A stretch of DNA of 64,000 nucleotides from Stieleria sedimenti. GTDB lineage: Bacteria; Planctomycetota; Planctomycetia; Pirellulales; Pirellulaceae. The notes beneath the pieces are model-generated. The model was not told the DNA's origin, did no database searches, and worked only from the letters and a program-made list of their open reading frames with translations. Position 1 is the stretch's first letter, and each line of letters begins with the position of its first letter. Positions 55,137-64,000 of this stretch are shown piece after piece. The stretch is from positions 21,718 through 85,717 of the forward strand of contig NZ_JANZKV010000031.1 in assembly GCF_025060895.1 (NCBI RefSeq), written 5' to 3'. The translations under genes and the position numbers were made by a program.

Positions 55137-56363
55137 TTAACGGTCGATCTTTTCCAGCTTGATGGCGTCGAAGTCGGCTTTGCCGGTGGCCCCGAACAGG
55201 CCGACTCGGAGAATGGCTTCACGGGTCTTGATCGGCACCCGAATCAGCCGGCTGTGGCTTCTCCAGTCCCGTGTGCCGCGAAACGGCCCCAGGTAAAACG
55301 TGCCCAGATCGCTTCTCAGTTCGTCATACAGCGAGATCGCGATCATCGGCATCGCGTCGGCCCCGGGCCCCTTTTGGATGCCTTCGGTGCGGACCTGTCC
55401 GCTCAGTCGGATCTGTGACACCTCGCGGCCATCGATCGCGATCCCCTGCAACAGATGCGAATTGCGGCCGGGCGTTTCGTTGCGAAAACTCGCGTAACGT
55501 TTGCCTTGGGGAGCTGGGTCGCCGGAAGACGATTCGGTCTGCGTGACTTGGCGACCGTAGTACCAGCCGGGGACGAACTCCAACAACGTCGCTTCGTCAC
55601 CGGTCGCCGCGATCTCAAAATCACCATTGACGGCGACGGGGTTGGCCGGATCGGGAAGCGTCTGTCGGTTTTCTTCCGCTTCGCCCGTCATCGGCACGAA
55701 CAGGGTCGGACGCAGCGCTTCGCGGATCAATTTGCCATCGGTCTTGATCAATCGATACAGCGTTTGCTGGTAGCGCTGGCCGACCGGGATGATCATCACG
55801 CCGCCTTCGCGCAGTTGGTCCACCAGGGGCGTCGGGACGGACTCGGGGCTACAGGTGACGATGATCTTGTCGAACGGTGCGGCATCGGGCCAGCCCAAAA
55901 AACCGTCCCCGATGCGGGTGGAGACGTTTCCGTAGTCCAGTCGGGCCAGCGTTTCGGCAGCCCGTTCGCCGAGTTCACGCACGATCTCGATCGTGTAAAC
56001 ATGATCGACCAGCGGGCTAAGGACGGCCGCCTGGTAGCCGCTGCCGGTCCCGATCTCCAACACCTTGTCCGTCGATTTCGGCTCCAACGCTTCGGTCATC
56101 GACGCGACGATAAAGGGGCTGCTGATCGTTTGCGAATGCCCGATCGGAAGCGCCATGTCAAAGTACGCCCGCGGCCATTGGCTGCGGGGCACGAATTCAT
56201 GACGCGGCGTGCGGCGAATCGCGTCGAGCACACGCGTGTCGGTGACCCCGGCCGTCGCCACACGCGTGTCGACCAACCGATCACGTGCCGCTTGAAAGCG
56301 GTCGGCCGCCGACGCGGTGATGGCCCAGGCGAGGATCATTCCGATTGCAAGCTGTGATTTCAT
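55137..56363 (-). CDS. Exported protein-L-isoaspartate O-methyltransferase-like protein with added C-terminal domain
   Basis: 408 residues. The N-terminus is a signal peptide (MKSQLAIGMILAWAITASA), unusual for this family, which is normally cytoplasmic. Residues 25-245 are a full PCMT domain: RTPRHEFVPRSQWPRAYFD, ISSPFIVASMTEAL, motif I VLEIGTGSGYQAAVLS, and motif II FDKIIVTCSPESVP. The remaining about 150 residues form a beta-rich carbohydrate-binding-like domain (GDFEIAATGDEATLLEFVPGWYYG). It could repair isoaspartyl residues in envelope proteins, but a source of S-adenosylmethionine outside the cytoplasm is not obvious. The neighbouring methyltransferase gene is transcribed in the same direction. 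Confidence 0.85.
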   Translation of the reverse strand: MKSQLAIGMILAWAITASAADRFQAARDRLVDTRVATAGVTDTRVLDAIRRTPRHEFVPRSQWPRAYFDMALPIGHSQTISSPFIVASMTEALEPKSTDKVLEIGTGSGYQAAVLSPLVDHVYTIEIVRELGERAAETLARLDYGNVSTRIGDGFLGWPDAAPFDKIIVTCSPESVPTPLVDQLREGGVMIIPVGQRYQQTLYRLIKTDGKLIREALRPTLFVPMTGEAEENRQTLPDPANPVAVNGDFEIAATGDEATLLEFVPGWYYGRQVTQTESSSGDPAPQGKRYASFRNETPGRNSHLLQGIAIDGREVSQIRLSGQVRTEGIQKGPGADAMPMIAISLYDELRSDLGTFYLGPFRGTRDWRSHSRLIRVPIKTREAILRVGLFGATGKADFDAIKLEKIDR

Positions 56364-56370
56364 TGCGAAT

Positions 56371-57141
56371 TCAGGTTCGTTTCATCGCTCGGGTTGCCAT
56401 GAAGGTTGCGATTCGGTCGGACAGCACATCGTCGCCTCCCCAGCCGTCCTCCATTATATCGGTCAGCATGAACCCGGCGTCGAGTTGGCCCCCCAGCAAA
56501 TCGGTCAAGGAGTGTCCGAAATCGATCGGGCGTTCCGGTCCGATGGTTTGGTCGAGTTCCTCGGGCGGCAATTCCAGGTCGCTGTAGGGGATTTTAAATC
56601 GCACCTTCAGCTTGCCGCGATCGCGTTTGACCGCGTCGAACAGAAAGTTGACCGGCTGGATCACGCCGCTGATCAGTGCCCCGCCGGGTTTCAACACCCG
56701 CGCCGCTTCCTTCCAAACCGGCCGCACGTCTGGGACGAAGTTGACCGAACAGGGATTGACCACCAGGTCAAACTGTTCGTCCGCGAGTGGGGCCAGATCC
56801 GCCATGTCGGCCTGAATCGTCTCGATCGCCAGATCATGTTCGCGGGCCAGTCGTTGATCGATCGCCAGTTGGCCGCCGCTAAAATCGACCACCGTCACGT
56901 GCGCCCCGGCGGCGGCCAACACGGGGCCTTGGTGCCCGCCCCCCGCGGCCAAGGCCAGGATCGATCGGTCTCGCACGTCCCCGATCCACGAGGCGGGGAT
57001 CGGCTTGGTCGCCGTCAGCCGGATCGAAAAATCGCCGCGACGGGCCGCATCGATCTGCTCGGCCGTTGCCGGGGTGAACCACTTTCGCCGGCTGGTCGCG
57101 ATCTTGTCCCAGGCCGCGCGATTGAAATGCGTTGCGTCCAA
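56371..57141 (-). CDS. SAM-dependent class I methyltransferase
   Basis: 256 residues from a TTG start at 57141, preceded by an AGAGG site 8 bases away. Longer in-frame extensions run across the divergent DUF1501 start and lack coding character. The SAM loop is ILALAAGGGHQGPVLAAAGAHVTVVDFS, followed by DLVVNPCSVNFVPDV and WKEAARVLKPGGALISG. The C-terminal region (LELPPEELDQTIGPERPIDFGHSL) suggests a ubiquinone/menaquinone or small-molecule methylase type, but the acceptor is unknown. Divergent from the DUF1501 gene at 57305. Confidence 0.78.
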   Translation of the reverse strand: MDATHFNRAAWDKIATSRRKWFTPATAEQIDAARRGDFSIRLTATKPIPASWIGDVRDRSILALAAGGGHQGPVLAAAGAHVTVVDFSGGQLAIDQRLAREHDLAIETIQADMADLAPLADEQFDLVVNPCSVNFVPDVRPVWKEAARVLKPGGALISGVIQPVNFLFDAVKRDRGKLKVRFKIPYSDLELPPEELDQTIGPERPIDFGHSLTDLLGGQLDAGFMLTDIMEDGWGGDDVLSDRIATFMATRAMKRT

Positions 57142-57304
57142 GAAAAAGCCTCTGCGATCCCATGAATTCGAAATTCGATTTTCCGTTTGGCGTTTCAATC
57201 TAATAGAATAAAAGTCCCTCCGTCGGCGGAATCGAGCTTTCCGACGCTGATCTTTCCTCGATTCACCCCCTCCCCGACCCTCCCGATCCGTCATTGGATT
57301 CGTC

Positions 57305-58681
57305 ATGTTAAATCTGACCGCTCACGGAACCTCGCACACGTGCAACGGCACGCCCCGACGCGATTTTCTGCAAATCGGAACCTTAGGCGCCCTCGGACTC
57401 GGGCTGCCACATTACCTCGCCGCCGCCGAGCGTGGCGTGGTGGATCCGCACAAGGACAAGCGTTCCTGCATCATGATCTTCAACCTGGGTGCGCCCAGCC
57501 AGTTGGACACGTTCGACATGAAGCCGGAGGCGCCGGCCGAGGTGCGCGGACCATTCAAAGCGATCTCGACCAGGGGCGATTTCCAGCTTTCGGAAATCTT
57601 GCCGCGCCACGCCGAGATCGCCGACAAGTTCTCGATCATTCGCTCCTGTTATCACACCGCGGCGGCCGTGCACGACGCAGGCTGGCAGATGCTTCAAACC
57701 GGACGCCAATTCACCGGGGGCGTGAATTACCCGCACGCCGGTGCCGTGTTGCAATACATGCGCGGACGCCGCAGCGATCTGCCGGCCCACGTCGTCTTGC
57801 CCGAAACGATGGGACGCGGCGGCGGTAACCTGCCCAACGGTCAAGCCGGCGGGTTCTTGGGAAAAACCTATGATCCCTTTGCCTTGATGGCCGATCCCAG
57901 CAAAGAAAATTTTAAAGTCCCCGACCTGCTGCCGCCGCCGACGCTCGGCGACGTGCGGATCGATCGTCGGCGACGGATGCGGGCGGCGATCGAAGGTCGA
58001 ATGAACGAACTCGAATCCACCGAGTCGGCCAAGATGCTGGACAAGAATTTCGAAGCCGCCTATCGCTTGATGAACAGCTCCCAAGCTCGCGAAGCCTTTG
58101 ATTTGACCAAGGAGCCGACCAAGGTCCGTGAGCGTTATGGGATGAACCGGTTCGGACAATGCTGCCTATTGTCGCGACGATTGATCGAGGCGGGCGTCCG
58201 GTTTGTCACCATCAACACGTTCCTGACCGTGTTCAACGAAGTCACCTGGGACATCCACGGCAGCAAACCGTTCACCACCATCGAAGGCATGAAGAACATC
58301 GTCGCACCGATGTACGACCAGGGCTACTCGGCGCTGCTGAGCGACTTGGACGAACGGGGCATGTTGGACGACACGCTGGTTTGTGGCTTGGCCGAATTCG
58401 GGCGAACGCCCAAGGTCAATCCGGCCGGCGGCAGGGATCATTGGCCGCAATGTTTTTCCACCACGTTTGCCGGCGGCGGCGTGCAAGGCGGTCGAGCGAT
58501 CGGCGCGAGCGATCCGATCGGCGCGGTCCCGGCCGACCGACCGACGCAACCCGGCGAGCTGATCGCCACGGTCTTTCATTCCTTGGGGTTGGACTTGCAC
58601 GCCGAAATCCCCGGCCCCGGCGGCCGCCCGTTCCCCTTGGTCGACTTCGGCATGCGCGAAGTCAAAGAACTGTTCGCCTGA
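57305..58681 (+). CDS. Tat-exported DUF1501 protein (second copy of the pair)
   Basis: 458 residues with a Tat signal (TPRRDFLQIGTLGALGLGLPHYLAAAE). The DUF1501 fold is visible: IMIFNLGAPSQLDTFDMKPEAP, SCYHTAAAVHDAGWQMLQTGR, RFVTINTFLTVFNEVTWDIHGS, GLAEFGRTPKVNPAGGRDHWPQ. It is followed by the DUF1549 gene after 115 bases that hold a perfect-looking hairpin. This pair has a different branch of DUF1501 from the one at 46074. Confidence 0.9.
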   Translation: MLNLTAHGTSHTCNGTPRRDFLQIGTLGALGLGLPHYLAAAERGVVDPHKDKRSCIMIFNLGAPSQLDTFDMKPEAPAEVRGPFKAISTRGDFQLSEILPRHAEIADKFSIIRSCYHTAAAVHDAGWQMLQTGRQFTGGVNYPHAGAVLQYMRGRRSDLPAHVVLPETMGRGGGNLPNGQAGGFLGKTYDPFALMADPSKENFKVPDLLPPPTLGDVRIDRRRRMRAAIEGRMNELESTESAKMLDKNFEAAYRLMNSSQAREAFDLTKEPTKVRERYGMNRFGQCCLLSRRLIEAGVRFVTINTFLTVFNEVTWDIHGSKPFTTIEGMKNIVAPMYDQGYSALLSDLDERGMLDDTLVCGLAEFGRTPKVNPAGGRDHWPQCFSTTFAGGGVQGGRAIGASDPIGAVPADRPTQPGELIATVFHSLGLDLHAEIPGPGGRPFPLVDFGMREVKELFA

Positions 58682-58688
58682 GCGACAC

Positions 58689-58746
58689 GTGGCGCAAGCT
58701 TCCAGCTTGCGAACACGAGCAACCGCAAGCTGGAAGCTTACGCCAC
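58689..58746. repeat. Intercistronic hairpin, AAGCTTCCAGCTTGCG type
   Basis: Two 23-base arms (58689-58711 and 58724-58746) are complementary with one mismatch; each contains AAGCTTCCAGCTTGCG or its complement. It sits between the DUF1501 and DUF1549 genes and could form a strong mRNA hairpin. Confidence 0.8.
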
Positions 58747-58796
58747 TGCCACTGATGAATTCCTTGTCCATTGATTCCACATTGAAACCTCTCATC

Positions 58797-61313
58797 ATGC
58801 GACCACGCTTGAAGTCATTCCGTTCGCTGTTGTTCGTTGTCGTGATTGTGTTCCTCGGCGACTGCATCGTTTCGACCGTCGCATCAGCCGACGAAGCCGA
58901 TTTCGCCGTGCTTCCGCCGACGATCGAGTTGCAGGGAAGCGAGGCTCGCCAGCGCGTGTCGATCGTCGGCGTCCGCGATCAGATGCCGGCGGCGGTGCTC
59001 GATCGAGAAACTTACTCCATCACCATCGAAGATCCCACGATCGCCACCCTCCAGGACGGTGTCGTGACGGCGCTGGCCGATGGGGAAACCACACTACGGT
59101 GTCAGGTCGGCGCACAGGTGATCGATGTCCCCGTCGTCGTTTCGGGAACCGAGTCGGCACATCGTTGGAGTTTCCGCAACGAGGTGCAATCGGTACTCGC
59201 AAAAGCCGGATGCAACATGGGGTCGTGTCATGGCGCGCTGGCCGGCAAGGGCGGGTTTCGTCTCTCGCTGCGCGGCTATGACAGCCAAAGCGATTTCTTG
59301 TCGATCACGCGTCAGGCGCGCGGGCGGCGGATCGAAATGGCCGACCCGGGACGAAGCTTGTTGCTGGCCAAACCGACGGGAGCCCTTCCGCACAAGGGCG
59401 GACTGCGTCTGGATGTGGATTCGCACGACTATCGGGTGATCAGCCGATGGATCGCCGACGGCGCCGAAGGCCCCAGCGATGACGATCCGACGCTGGAACG
59501 CATCAGCGTGATGCCCGAAAACGCGATGTTGTCGCCGGGAGACAGGTCCCAGGTTTTAGTCAGCGCCCACTACGATGACGGACGCGTCGTCGATGTCACC
59601 CACTGGGCGAAATTCACCGCCACCGATGAAGCCGTCGCCAGCGTCGATGATGACGGTCTGGCGTTGGTGCGCGGAAGCGGCGAAGCGGCCGTTCTGGTGT
59701 GGTTCGGAAGCAAGGTCGTGTTGGCCCGGATGACGGTCCCCTACGAACACGACGTCCCGACGGAACTCTATGAAAACGCGCCGCGGCGAAACTTCATCGA
59801 CCAAGAAAATTTGGCGCAGCTGAGAACGCTGAATCTACTGCCATCGCCGCGCTGCAGCGATGAAACCTTCTTGCGACGTTCCACGTTGGACACGATCGGG
59901 CGACTGCCCACGCCGGAGGAACGCCAACAGTTTCTCCAGTCCGACCCTCGCGATCGACGCGATGACTGGATCGAACGGCTGTTGGCCAGCGACGACTTTG
60001 TTTCCTATTGGGCGTACAAGTGGTCCGACATGCTGCTGATCAACGGGACGCGTTTGCGGCCGATCGCCGTGAAAACGTACTACGCGTGGGTGCGTGACCG
60101 CGTCGGGCGCAACCAGCCCTGGGACGAATTCGTCCGCGAGATTTTGACCGCGACCGGACGCAGCGATGAAAACGGCGCCACCAATTTCTACGCGCTGCAT
60201 CAATCGCCCGAGGAGATGACCGAAAACGCATGTCAGGCCTTTCTGGGGCTTTCGATCGGCTGCGCCAAGTGTCACAACCATCCGCTCGAAAAGTGGACCA
60301 ACGATCAATACTACGCGATGGCCAACCTATTCGCCCGTGTCCGCGCCAAGGGCTGGGGCGGAGACGGCCGCAACGGCGACGGCTTGCGCACCCTGTACGT
60401 TTCGACGTCGGGTGAGTTGATTCAACCCAACCGCGGTCAACCCCAACCGCCCGCCCCGCTGGATGCCCCACCGATCGCGTTTGATGATCCAGACGATCGG
60501 CGACAGGTTCTGGCGGCTTGGATGACCGATCCCGACAACCCGTATTTCGCCCGCTCGATCAGCAATCGTGTCTGGGCCAACTTCTGCGGTCGCGGGTTGG
60601 TCGAGCAAGTTGACGATTTGCGTCTCAGCAACCCGGCGTCCAATGAATCGCTGCTCACCGCGCTCAGCGATCACGTCGTCGACGTGGACTTTGACTTAAA
60701 GCAACTGATGCGGACGATTTTGCAAAGCGAAACGTACCAGCGGAGCAGCGTTGCATTGCCGGAGAACCGCGGTGAAGGAAAGTATCACAGTCGGTACTAC
60801 CCCAAACGCTTGATGGCCGAAGTCATGCTGGATTCGATCGATCAGGTCCTGGGGACTTCGACGACCTTTGACGAAGTGGCATTTCCCGGGGCAGACCGGC
60901 AAAAGACCGATTTCTATGAATCCGGTACCCGTGCGATCGAATTGTTTGACGCATCGGTCAATTCGTACTTTCTGAAAACCTTCGGCCGCAATCCGCGCGA
61001 AATCACGTGTGAATGCGAACGCAGTGACGAACCGAGTATGGTTCAGGTCTTGCACCTGTCCAACGGCGACACGCTGAATCCGAAACTGGCCGCCGAGCGA
61101 AACGTCATCACCGAAGCGGTCGAGCAAGGCCTCGATGACGAAGCCATCGTCCGTGCATTGTTTCTTCGCGGGCTCTCTCGTGAGCCCCAGGAGTCGGAAA
61201 TGGACACCTTGCTGAGCGTGCTGTCAGAATACGACCCGGAGGATCGATTGACCGGGCTGCAAGATGTCGCCTGGAGCGTGTTGACGAGTACCGAGTTCAC
61301 CTTCAACCACTAA
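58797..61313 (+). CDS. DUF1549/DUF1553 protein with N-terminal Ig-like domain
   Basis: 838 residues from ATG 58797, which starts a signal peptide (SFRSLLFVVVIVFLGDCIVS). The N-terminus has a bacterial Ig-like (Big_2) segment (ATLQDGVVTALADGETTLRC), then the conserved SVLAKAGCNMGSCHGALAGKGGFRLSLRGYD block, a second Big_2 repeat, DUF1549 and DUF1553 (ARSISNRVWANFCGRGLVEQ). A haem-like CAKCHNHPLEKW motif lies in the DUF1549 part. It is the partner of the DUF1501 gene and shows the arrangement typical of planctomycetes. The last bases overlap the convergent pyrC-like gene by 11. Confidence 0.92.
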   Translation: MRPRLKSFRSLLFVVVIVFLGDCIVSTVASADEADFAVLPPTIELQGSEARQRVSIVGVRDQMPAAVLDRETYSITIEDPTIATLQDGVVTALADGETTLRCQVGAQVIDVPVVVSGTESAHRWSFRNEVQSVLAKAGCNMGSCHGALAGKGGFRLSLRGYDSQSDFLSITRQARGRRIEMADPGRSLLLAKPTGALPHKGGLRLDVDSHDYRVISRWIADGAEGPSDDDPTLERISVMPENAMLSPGDRSQVLVSAHYDDGRVVDVTHWAKFTATDEAVASVDDDGLALVRGSGEAAVLVWFGSKVVLARMTVPYEHDVPTELYENAPRRNFIDQENLAQLRTLNLLPSPRCSDETFLRRSTLDTIGRLPTPEERQQFLQSDPRDRRDDWIERLLASDDFVSYWAYKWSDMLLINGTRLRPIAVKTYYAWVRDRVGRNQPWDEFVREILTATGRSDENGATNFYALHQSPEEMTENACQAFLGLSIGCAKCHNHPLEKWTNDQYYAMANLFARVRAKGWGGDGRNGDGLRTLYVSTSGELIQPNRGQPQPPAPLDAPPIAFDDPDDRRQVLAAWMTDPDNPYFARSISNRVWANFCGRGLVEQVDDLRLSNPASNESLLTALSDHVVDVDFDLKQLMRTILQSETYQRSSVALPENRGEGKYHSRYYPKRLMAEVMLDSIDQVLGTSTTFDEVAFPGADRQKTDFYESGTRAIELFDASVNSYFLKTFGRNPREITCECERSDEPSMVQVLHLSNGDTLNPKLAAERNVITEAVEQGLDDEAIVRALFLRGLSREPQESEMDTLLSVLSEYDPEDRLTGLQDVAWSVLTSTEFTFNH

Positions 61314-62589
61314 AACGCAGCTCGCCGCCGACGATCGTGTGCCGGACCCGGCCGATCAGTTCCATGCCGGCAAACGGCGTGCTGATACAGGTCGATCGAA
61401 ACTGACTCGGATCGACTTTCCATCCCGCGTTCGGGTCGATGATGGTGACGTCGGCTGGGCGGCCGATGCCGAGTGTGCCGGCGTCCAGGCTGGCGATCTG
61501 TGCCGGACGCGTCGACATGCGGTCGATCAGTTCGATCCAATCCAACGTACCGGTTCGCACCAGCGCCGTTGCGGCGGTGGCCAAGGCGGTTTCCAGCGAG
61601 GAGATTCCGAACGGTGATTGATCCAGGTCGTTCATCATCTTTTCGCGACTGCGCGGCATGTGGCCGGACTGGATCGCGTCGATCGTTTTGTCTTTGACCG
61701 CCTGGCAGAGCGTCGCCACGTGACGAGGGCTGCGCAGCGGCGGGTGAACCTTAAAACGGGACTCATACGACCGCATTGCCGCATCGCTCAACATCAAATT
61801 GTGCGGACACACCGACGCGGTCACGACAACGCCGCGTGATTTGACTCGCCGCAACATGTCGACGGCCCCCATCGTGCTGACCGGGCCGACATGCAGCCGA
61901 CCGTCGGTGGCTTCTGCCAGGCGGACATCGCGTGCGACCGCCAAATCTTCCGCTTCGGTCGGTAACCCCTTTAATCCCAGCACCAGGGAAACCTGTCCGT
62001 CGTGCATCACGCCGCCGCTCGCCAATTCGGGGACTTCGGGCGAATCAAAAATCGGACGGCCGAGCATGCGACAGTATTCAAGCGCCCGTTTCAACAGCGC
62101 GTCGCTCGGCGCGGCGCGGGGGGCATCGCTGAACGCGACCGCACCGGCTTCGGACAACAGACCCAGTTCCGCCATTTGTTTGCCGGAACGTCCCTTGCTC
62201 AGGCAACCGACGACGTAAACCCGCGCGCCTCTTGCCTCTGTCGCTTTTTGGCGAACAAATTCGACCGCGCCGTGCGAATCGATCACCGGGTCGGTGCTCG
62301 ATGCGGCCAAGATCGACGTGTAGCCGCCGGCAAGTGCGGCGTGTGATCCGCTGAGGACGGTTTCGTCTTCTTCGAAACCCGGCTCTCTGAGTTCGACTCC
62401 CAAATCCACCAAACCCGGCGTGACCAGGCATCCGCCGGCGTCGATGACCTCGCAGTCCTGAGGGATGTCGCCGTCACTCGGGTCAACCGTCGTGAACACG
62501 CCGTCGACCATCAGGATGCGACCGCCACGATTCAGGTTCTGGCTGGGGTCGATCAAAGTACCGTTTTCGATCAGCAGGGGCTTCTTCAT
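61303..62589 (-). CDS. pyrC': Dihydroorotase-like protein lacking metal ligands (PyrC')
   Basis: 428 residues from ATG 62589. The amidohydrolase fold is clear (PLLIENGTLIDPSQNLN, VTPGLVDLGVELREPG, GRPADVTIIDPN), but the zinc ligands are not: the canonical HxH of DxHxHxREPG is G-V-E here, and the usual ATDHAPH is IQSGHMPRS. Catalytic activity is therefore unlikely. Inactive PyrC' proteins encoded next to pyrB are known in Pseudomonas-type ATCases, where they support assembly of the PyrB dodecamer. The 23-base gap to pyrB supports the same role. A functional dihydroorotase must be encoded elsewhere. Confidence 0.9.
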   Translation of the reverse strand: MKKPLLIENGTLIDPSQNLNRGGRILMVDGVFTTVDPSDGDIPQDCEVIDAGGCLVTPGLVDLGVELREPGFEEDETVLSGSHAALAGGYTSILAASSTDPVIDSHGAVEFVRQKATEARGARVYVVGCLSKGRSGKQMAELGLLSEAGAVAFSDAPRAAPSDALLKRALEYCRMLGRPIFDSPEVPELASGGVMHDGQVSLVLGLKGLPTEAEDLAVARDVRLAEATDGRLHVGPVSTMGAVDMLRRVKSRGVVVTASVCPHNLMLSDAAMRSYESRFKVHPPLRSPRHVATLCQAVKDKTIDAIQSGHMPRSREKMMNDLDQSPFGISSLETALATAATALVRTGTLDWIELIDRMSTRPAQIASLDAGTLGIGRPADVTIIDPNAGWKVDPSQFRSTCISTPFAGMELIGRVRHTIVGGELRFSG

Positions 62590-62612
62590 CGGTTGAACGA
62601 TCTCTTCAATTC

Positions 62613-63596
62613 CTAAGCGGAGGCTTTGTTGGCGTTGCGGTACCGATCGTCGGCCGCGGACAACAAGTACAGGGCCGACATGCGGACGGCGATTCCATTG
62701 GTGACCTGTTCCAGGATCACCGAGTGTGGACCATCGGCGACCTCCGGAGTGATTTCGACGCCGCGGTTGATCGGCCCCGGCGCCATGATCAGGATGTTCT
62801 CTTTGGCCTGACGCATTCGAGCGGCGTTCATCGCGTACAAGGCCGCGTACTCGCGGACACTCGGAAACGGCCGCGCGTGCTGGCGTTCGAATTGAATTCG
62901 CAGCAGGTTCAAGACGTCGCAGCGGGGCAGAATCTCGTCCAAGTGGTGGGCCACCTCGAAACCCAGTTCCTGCCAGCGGGGGCTGACCAGCGTCGGCGGG
63001 CCGCAAATGATCACGTGCGCCCCCATCCGCTTGAGTCCCCAGATGTTGCTCCGCGCGGTGCGGCTGTGGGCGATGTCCCCGACCAAGGCAACGGTCAATC
63101 CCTCCAGGCTTCCGCGATGTTGGCGAATCGTCAACAGGTCTAGCAGACCCTGGGTCGGATGTTCGTGCGGCCCGTCGCCGGCGTTCAACACACAACAGCC
63201 CAATTCTCGGGCCAGTAAGTTCGGGGTTCCGGGCGTCCCATGGCGGGTGACCACCCAGTCCACGCCCATCGCTTCGATCGTCTTGGCGGTGTCGGCGAAC
63301 GTCTCGCCCTTGGCAGTGCTGGAACCGCTCGAACCGAATTCGACCGTGTCGGCGCCGAGTCGCTTGGCGGCCAAAGAAAAACTGTTCCGCGTCCGCGTGC
63401 TGTTTTCGAAAAACAGGTTCGCACACGTCTTGCCGCTCAACAGCGACAATTTGCGGCGACAACCTTCGGTCGCTTCCTTCAACCGACTCGCGACGTCCAG
63501 CAATATCGTGATTTCGTCAGCAGAAAGGGATTCCAGATCCAATAGGTGCCGGCGATCCCAACGCTCCGCATACGATGTCAAATCAGGCACGTTCAT
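62613..63596 (-). CDS. pyrB: Aspartate carbamoyltransferase catalytic chain
   Basis: 327 residues from ATG 63596, with AAAGGTG just upstream. Catalyses carbamoyl phosphate + aspartate to carbamoyl aspartate, the first committed pyrimidine step, in the cytoplasm. Carbamoyl-phosphate motif: [12 protein letters not shown]. Others: [25 protein letters not shown] and GPINRGVEI. It is coupled to the inactive PyrC' gene, which suggests the dodecameric class. No pyrI regulatory gene is visible. Confidence 0.95.
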   Translation of the reverse strand: MNVPDLTSYAERWDRRHLLDLESLSADEITILLDVASRLKEATEGCRRKLSLLSGKTCANLFFENSTRTRNSFSLAAKRLGADTVEFGSSGSSTAKGETFADTAKTIEAMGVDWVVTRHGTPGTPNLLARELGCCVLNAGDGPHEHPTQGLLDLLTIRQHRGSLEGLTVALVGDIAHSRTARSNIWGLKRMGAHVIICGPPTLVSPRWQELGFEVAHHLDEILPRCDVLNLLRIQFERQHARPFPSVREYAALYAMNAARMRQAKENILIMAPGPINRGVEITPEVADGPHSVILEQVTNGIAVRMSALYLLSAADDRYRNANKASA

Positions 63597-63689
63597 CAAG
63601 CACCTTTCTCCGTGACCAGCCGATTTCATGTCCCCAGGGGCTACGGAGCGTTAGCCTAATGAATTGATGGCAAATCCGCGAGCGGGCGG

Positions 63690-64000
63690 AAATGTGAAGC
63701 ATTTTTAGCGGTCGGGCGCGAGCCCTCCGGTCTTTGAAGACATTTTCGCGGCGAAACCGGAGGGCTCGCGGGCTGTCGGTTTAATCAGCCGTTTGGCGTG
63801 AGCCCAATGCCATCTACTTTCGCTGTAAAGGTGTTAGCGGAACGGCGCGAGCCGTCCGGTCACGCTTCAAAAACACCGTGAAAGACCGGAGGGCTCGCGC
63901 CCTACCGCTACCAAAAACACCCCGCAAGGTGTTAGCGGAATGGCGCGAGCCGTCCGGTCACGCTTCAAAACACCGTGAAAGATCGGAGGGCTCGCGCCCT
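63690..64000. repeat. Tandem palindromic repeats of the GCGAGCCGTCCGGT family
   Basis: Two direct copies of a 98-base unit begin at 63831 and 63929 (gtgttagcgga, then tggcgcgagccgtccggt, an about 40-base loop, and ccggagggctcgcgcc). A diverged copy lies at about 63705-63775. The second unit runs to the window edge. The same dyad forms copies A (20864) and B (25275). Confidence 0.8.

Noticed and set aside
62590..63462. N-terminal extension of the pyrC-like gene to 719 codons
   Set aside because: The extension is the shifted frame of pyrB and has no coding character; ATG 62589 starts a normal dihydroorotase N-terminus.
63690..64000. CRISPR array at the right edge
   Set aside because: The units are long (98 bases), internally palindromic and directly tandem without unique spacers, and no cas genes are present.

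Overview
The window looks like a chromosomal segment of a planctomycete of the Pirellulaceae (Rhodopirellula-like). The evidence is two DUF1501/DUF1549-DUF1553 gene pairs, a formylglycine sulfatase, a DUF1080 protein, exo-sialidase-like secreted proteins, an N-terminal LEPR-XLL-like sorting signal, and many short palindromic repeats between genes. No rRNA, tRNA, prophage, CRISPR array or transposase gene was seen.

Layout. 1-2722: tail of an Mrp-type Na+/H+ antiporter operon (mrpD-E-F-G). 2930-4450: threonine ammonia-lyase. 4658-15273: mostly secreted or envelope proteins (Gfo/Idh/MocA oxidoreductase, DUF1080, DUF3500, two sialidase-like proteins) plus an aquaglyceroporin. 15385-38356: a nitrogen-oxide and respiratory island. 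38691-50415: secreted and envelope proteins, a rhomboid protease, a sulfatase and a DUF1501/PSCyt pair. 50287-57141: uracil phosphoribosyltransferase, a large RND/MMPL exporter and two methyltransferases. 57305-61313: second DUF1501/DUF1549 pair. 61303-63596: pyrB with a dihydroorotase-like partner that lacks the metal ligands. 63690-64000: tandem palindromic repeats.

The most interesting part is 15.4-38.4 kb. A divergent Rrf2-type Fe-S regulator gene (24795-25202) faces an operon for a Tat-exported molybdopterin enzyme. Its alpha, beta, gamma and chaperone proteins resemble the periplasmic nitrite oxidoreductase / type II DMSO-reductase group (NxrA, NxrB, EbdC-like gamma, TorD/NarJ-like chaperone), followed by a small GYD-domain protein, a nitronate monooxygenase-like protein and an orphan globin. 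On the other side lies a complete alternative complex III operon (actABCDEF preceded by a membrane cytochrome c). Next comes a classic NO-defence cluster (hmp, norZ, a DGC-domain protein, ric) in which hmp carries an in-frame amber codon and norZ has lost nearly its whole interior, while ric is intact. The natural reading is a nitrogen-oxide redox enzyme beside a quinol-cytochrome c oxidoreductase, next to a decaying NO-detoxification operon. The substrate and direction of the molybdoenzyme cannot be settled from sequence.

A second theme is repeats. Several families of 60-155 bp palindromic elements sit between and inside operons. One family has 13-bp terminal inverted repeats; two inverted copies bracket the alpha subunit and its regulator. 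Other elements begin with CTAGTG, and four genes here end on the TAG of that motif. Elements also supply the C-terminal codons of two reading frames, and a similar sequence lies inside actF.
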